NCBI RefSeq assembly: GCF_938031315.1
Contig: NZ_CALHHT010000171.1
Coordinates: forward strand, 1 to 7,809
Source of the DNA: an uncultured Campylobacter sp.
GTDB taxonomy: Bacteria > Campylobacterota > Campylobacteria > Campylobacterales > Campylobacteraceae
Direction of reading: 5' to 3'
DNA: 7,809 bases
Translations under genes and position numbers: made by a program
The notes under the pieces: model-generated
The model's database searches: none
What the model saw: only the letters and a program-made list of their open reading frames with translations
Told to the model about the DNA's origin: nothing
In this document: in pieces, positions 5,098 through 7,809 of the stretch
How positions within the stretch are numbered: position 1 is the first letter of the stretch
How the letters are laid out: every line of letters starts with the position of its first letter

Positions 5098-7551
5098 CTA
5101 AGCCTCTATTGTCGCGGGCCTATCAAACGCCGTTACGCTCGGCAGTTCGCCTTTAAATTTCTCGATCTGCACCATGCTCGTGTGCGCGGTGTTGCTTTGC
5201 GATAGCTGCGAGCTAGGCACGTCCTTGGTTAGCACGTTTATGTTGCCGTGCTTGCATAGGCTGCGCTCGCCCCAGACGGCGGGATCATACCACGCACCTT
5301 CGCTTACGATCACGACGTTATCTTGCGCCGTATCGCTTACCAGCGCGCCGCAGAGGATCTCGCCTCGGTCGTTGTAGATCCTCACTACGTCGCCCGTTTT
5401 GATGCCGCGCGCCTTTGCCGTGGCGGGGCTAATAAGCGCGGGTTCGCGGCCCGCGATCTCGGCGTAGTTGCGGATGAGCGAGTTGTTTAGCTGCGAGTGG
5501 AGCCTAAATTTAGAGTGCGCGCCGCTGATAGCGATAGGATACTTGCTCACGTCGCCGCCCAGCCACTCAAAGGGCTCCATCCACGTCGCGTGCGGCGGGC
5601 AGTCGGGATATCCTAGCTTTTCGACCGCTTCGGAGTAGAGCTCGATCTTGCCCGACGGGGTTTTTAGCGCGTTTTTCTCGGGATCGGCGCGGAAGTCCGC
5701 GTAGTTTGTGAAGTACCGCTTTTTCTCGTCGATCTTATCAAATTTGACGTAGCCCCTTTGCCAAAACTCATCAAATTTAGGCATCGCTATGCCCATGCCT
5801 TCGGCTTTTTGGACTGCATCGGCGTAGATTTCCTTCACCCACTCAAGCTCCGTTTTACCCTCGCTAAAGGCCTGCTCGTACTCCTCGCCCCACTGCGCGC
5901 AGATGAGCCGCGCGATCTCAAAGTCGCTCTTGCTCTCGCCCGCGGGCTTTACTAGCGGCTTAATCGCAAAAAGATATTCGCTAGTCGAGTTTGCAAACTC
6001 TATGTCCGTGCGCTCGCACTCAAGAGCCGACGGCAGCACGATGTCGCTGAGTCTTGCCGTACTCGTCCAAAAGGGCTCGGTGGTGATGATCGCTTCTATC
6101 TTTTTCATCGCTTCGACCGCGCGGTTGGTGCCCTGGTGGCGGGTGAAGGTCGAGCCGTTGGCGTTAAACATCACGCGGATGTGCGGCATGACGTATTTTT
6201 TGCCGTTGCGCTCGATTTGCTTGCCAGGCTCCATGATCGCGTCTATGAGCCTGCTGTTTGGTATCTCGTGGTATTTGGCTTTGGCTAGCTTGCCTTGCGG
6301 GGCGATGTATTTTTCGTTTACCGCGGGATTAAAGGCCTGAAGCTTTGGCGCGATGAAGCTAATATCGGCGTTTTTATGCATCTGATCGTTCATCACGTAG
6401 CCGCGCCCCGTCTTGCCGATGTCGCCTAGCATCGCAGCTAGCGTGATCAGCGCCCAGTACGCCATCTCGCCGTGGTGCTGACGCTGTATCGCGTAGCCCG
6501 TGACGATGAGCGTGTCTTTTTTAGCGAGCGTACCCGCTAGGTTTTTTAGCTCCTTTTCGCTCACGCCGCAAATTTTGCTCGCCCATTTTAGATCCTTTTT
6601 CACGCCGTCTTTCGCGCCGGTGAAATACTCTTTAAATTTATCAAAACCGACCGTGTAGCGCTCAATAAATTCCTTGTCGTAAAGCCCGTTTTCGTAAAGA
6701 TATTCGCAAAGCCCGATCAGCATCGCCGTATCGGTGCAAGGGCGCACGGCGAGATACTCCGCGCCGAAATACTCCGCCGTTTCGTTGCGGTAGACATCCA
6801 CGCTGTAAATTTTCATCTCGCCTTTTTTAAATTTATCCTTCATAATCTCGTAGTAGGCGTAGGAGTTGTGCATCGGAACGCCGATAGCGATCTTATTTGA
6901 GACGACGGGATTAGTGCCCCAAAACACGATCGTTTTGGCCTCCTTTACCACGCCCTCCCAGCGCGTCGGAGCGTGAGTCGGATCGATCGAGCCCGTCACG
7001 TGAGGCAAAAACGCAGTCGCCGCGCCGTATGAGTAGCCGCCAAGCTCGCTCACGTAGCCTCCTAGCGCGTTTAGCATGCGCTTTGCGGTGCGCTGCGAGT
7101 GGCCGACCTTACCGAGACTGCCCCACTGATAAAGCTGCCCGTAGATGGCCTCCGAGCCGTATTTGTCGAAGTTTTCTTTCAAAATTTTGGCGCTTAGCTT
7201 TATCGCCTCGTCCCAGCTAACACGCATGAAGGGTTCTTTGCCGCGAAGCTGCGGCTTTGGATCTGCGGGATTTTCGAGGAAGCTTTTGCGCACGTAGGGG
7301 TATTTCACGCGCGTTTCGTTTTGAATGTGATCGCTTAGGGCGTTGTTTAGCACCGTTGGCATCGCGTCTCCCTCAAATGGCTCTGTGCCCACGACCCTGC
7401 CGCCGATGGTTTTTACGTAAAACGCGCCAAATTTATTCGCGCAAAGCCCCATCTGCTCGTCAAATATCGCCTGCGCCGCGGCGTCAAATTGTTTTGCCTG
7501 CGCCGAAGCTGCCGCAAGCGCACCTAGTTTTAGAAAGTCTCGTCTTTTCAT
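5098..7551 (-). CDS. torA: Periplasmic molybdopterin S-/N-oxide reductase (TMAO/DMSO reductase, TorA/DorA/BisC family)
   Basis: This is a terminal reductase that would reduce trimethylamine N-oxide, DMSO or related oxides in anaerobic respiration. The 817 residues begin with a twin-arginine signal, KRRDFLK (2-8), then LGALAAASAQA with likely cleavage after A19, so the enzyme should fold with its cofactor before Tat export to the periplasm. Bis-MGD features are WGTNP (211-215), NETAEYFGAEYLAVRPCTD (256-273), IQRQHHGE (355-362), WTSTARLSDIVLPS (495-508) and HSKFRLHSQ (679-687). S174 in GGYSYGAA is the expected molybdenum ligand. Y141 and W143 align with DorA Y114 and W116. There is no N-terminal Fe-S cysteine set, as expected for this family. 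AAGG (7559-7562, complement) precedes the ATG by 7 bases. The nearest relative I know is C. jejuni Cj0264c, which works with a monohaem cytochrome c; no such gene is visible here, so the electron donor is unknown. A biotin- or methionine-sulfoxide role (BisC) is possible. Confidence 0.9.
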   Translation of the reverse strand: MKRRDFLKLGALAAASAQAKQFDAAAQAIFDEQMGLCANKFGAFYVKTIGGRVVGTEPFEGDAMPTVLNNALSDHIQNETRVKYPYVRKSFLENPADPKPQLRGKEPFMRVSWDEAIKLSAKILKENFDKYGSEAIYGQLYQWGSLGKVGHSQRTAKRMLNALGGYVSELGGYSYGAATAFLPHVTGSIDPTHAPTRWEGVVKEAKTIVFWGTNPVVSNKIAIGVPMHNSYAYYEIMKDKFKKGEMKIYSVDVYRNETAEYFGAEYLAVRPCTDTAMLIGLCEYLYENGLYDKEFIERYTVGFDKFKEYFTGAKDGVKKDLKWASKICGVSEKELKNLAGTLAKKDTLIVTGYAIQRQHHGEMAYWALITLAAMLGDIGKTGRGYVMNDQMHKNADISFIAPKLQAFNPAVNEKYIAPQGKLAKAKYHEIPNSRLIDAIMEPGKQIERNGKKYVMPHIRVMFNANGSTFTRHQGTNRAVEAMKKIEAIITTEPFWTSTARLSDIVLPSALECERTDIEFANSTSEYLFAIKPLVKPAGESKSDFEIARLICAQWGEEYEQAFSEGKTELEWVKEIYADAVQKAEGMGIAMPKFDEFWQRGYVKFDKIDEKKRYFTNYADFRADPEKNALKTPSGKIELYSEAVEKLGYPDCPPHATWMEPFEWLGGDVSKYPIAISGAHSKFRLHSQLNNSLIRNYAEIAGREPALISPATAKARGIKTGDVVRIYNDRGEILCGALVSDTAQDNVVIVSEGAWYDPAVWGERSLCKHGNINVLTKDVPSSQLSQSNTAHTSMVQIEKFKGELPSVTAFDRPATIEA

Positions 7552-7747
7552 GATTCTGCCTTAAATTTAAATTTGTTGGTTGATTTGGTTTAAATTTAGC
7601 GGGATTTATGAGGTTGAACTTTGCATCGTTTGCCTTTTAACGTATTACGCGACCTCGCGTCTTGGCGGCGATTTTACGAAATTTAGGCTTAATTTACCAT
7701 TTATCTATGGCGCTGCGGCGAAATTAAATTTTTATACGCAGTTGCTG
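7552..7747 (-). promoter_or_regulatory. Upstream region of the reductase gene
   Basis: This AT-rich non-coding stretch of 196 bases must carry the reductase promoter unless the gene is read from further upstream. Several AAATTT cores are present, two of them overlapping in TTAAATTTAAATTT (7561-7574). On the - strand, CATAAAT around 7606-7612 is a plausible but weak -10. I cannot fix the transcription start. Confidence 0.35.
7647..7660. promoter_or_regulatory. Candidate operator: perfect inverted repeat upstream of the reductase
   Basis: ACGCGA-CC-TCGCGT is a perfect 6+6 inverted repeat with a 2-base spacer, about 96 bases upstream of the reductase ATG. Its GC-rich arms stand out in an AT-rich gap, and it is placed where a transcription factor could act. 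I do not recognise the sequence as the site of a known regulator. In C. jejuni the homologous gene is reported to be controlled by the RacRS system, but I cannot match its site here. Confidence 0.3.
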
Positions 7748-7809
7748 CTAAAGGAGCTTATCTATCAGCGCATATCCCCACAGCGCGGCGTTGAGAAATA
7801 GGCTCATCA
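7748..7809 (-). CDS. Possible C-terminal end of a gene running in from the right (partial)
   Basis: On the - strand a frame is open from the window edge to a TAG at 7748-7750. Its last 19 residues, MSLFLNAALWGYALIDKLL, are hydrophobic and would suit the last membrane helix of an integral protein. The frame may continue beyond the window, so the first Met need not be the start. It lies upstream of the reductase in the same direction, separated by 196 bases. With so few codons it could also be chance; the product cannot be named. Confidence 0.35.
   Translation of the reverse strand, partial: MSLFLNAALWGYALIDKLL

Noticed and set aside
5070..5104. GGCTT/AAGCC inverted repeat between the convergent genes as a shared terminator
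   Set aside because: It has only five pairs with a 25-base loop, no T-run on either side, and part of it lies inside the reductase coding end.
7580..7801. 73-codon + strand frame starting with TTG at the right edge
   Set aside because: It has no ribosome binding site, starts within the reductase upstream region, and overlaps the more plausible - strand gene end.

Overview
The window looks like a chromosomal segment of an epsilonproteobacterium, most likely one of the less AT-rich oral Campylobacter species (gracilis/showae/rectus/curvus type). The reasons are the very many TTTAAATTT/TAAAATTT motifs, promoters with a clear -10 but no -35, G+C-richer coding DNA with AT-rich gaps, a class I dihydroorotase directly after pyrB, and a Tat-exported TMAO/DMSO reductase of the kind Campylobacter uses for anaerobic respiration. 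The species call is an inference.

Layout: 1-358 is a gene-free leader with several palindromes and a good -10 box. 359-889 (+) is a flavodoxin-fold NAD(P)H oxidoreductase. 890-1168 is an AT-rich gap carrying the pyrB promoter. 1169-2098 (+) pyrB and 2095-3375 (+) pyrC overlap by 4 bases and form a two-gene pyrimidine operon (steps 2 and 3 of de novo UMP synthesis). 3376-4070 is a gap of about 700 bases with no supported gene, built of degenerate AT-palindrome/GC-rich repeats. 4071-5069 (+) is an unrecognised 332-residue protein with a low-complexity segment. It converges on 5098-7551 (-), a molybdopterin S-/N-oxide reductase with a twin-arginine signal. 7552-7747 is its upstream region. At the right edge, 7748-7809 (-) may hold the last 19 codons of another gene.

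Apart from pyrB and pyrC the genes do not form an obvious pathway. I see no phage, IS element, CRISPR array, tRNA or rRNA, and no convincing new multi-gene system. The most interesting signal is the extreme enrichment of the AAATTT hexamer in the non-coding DNA, together with related degenerate repeats in the gap after pyrC. Second is the unrecognised protein at 4071-5069.
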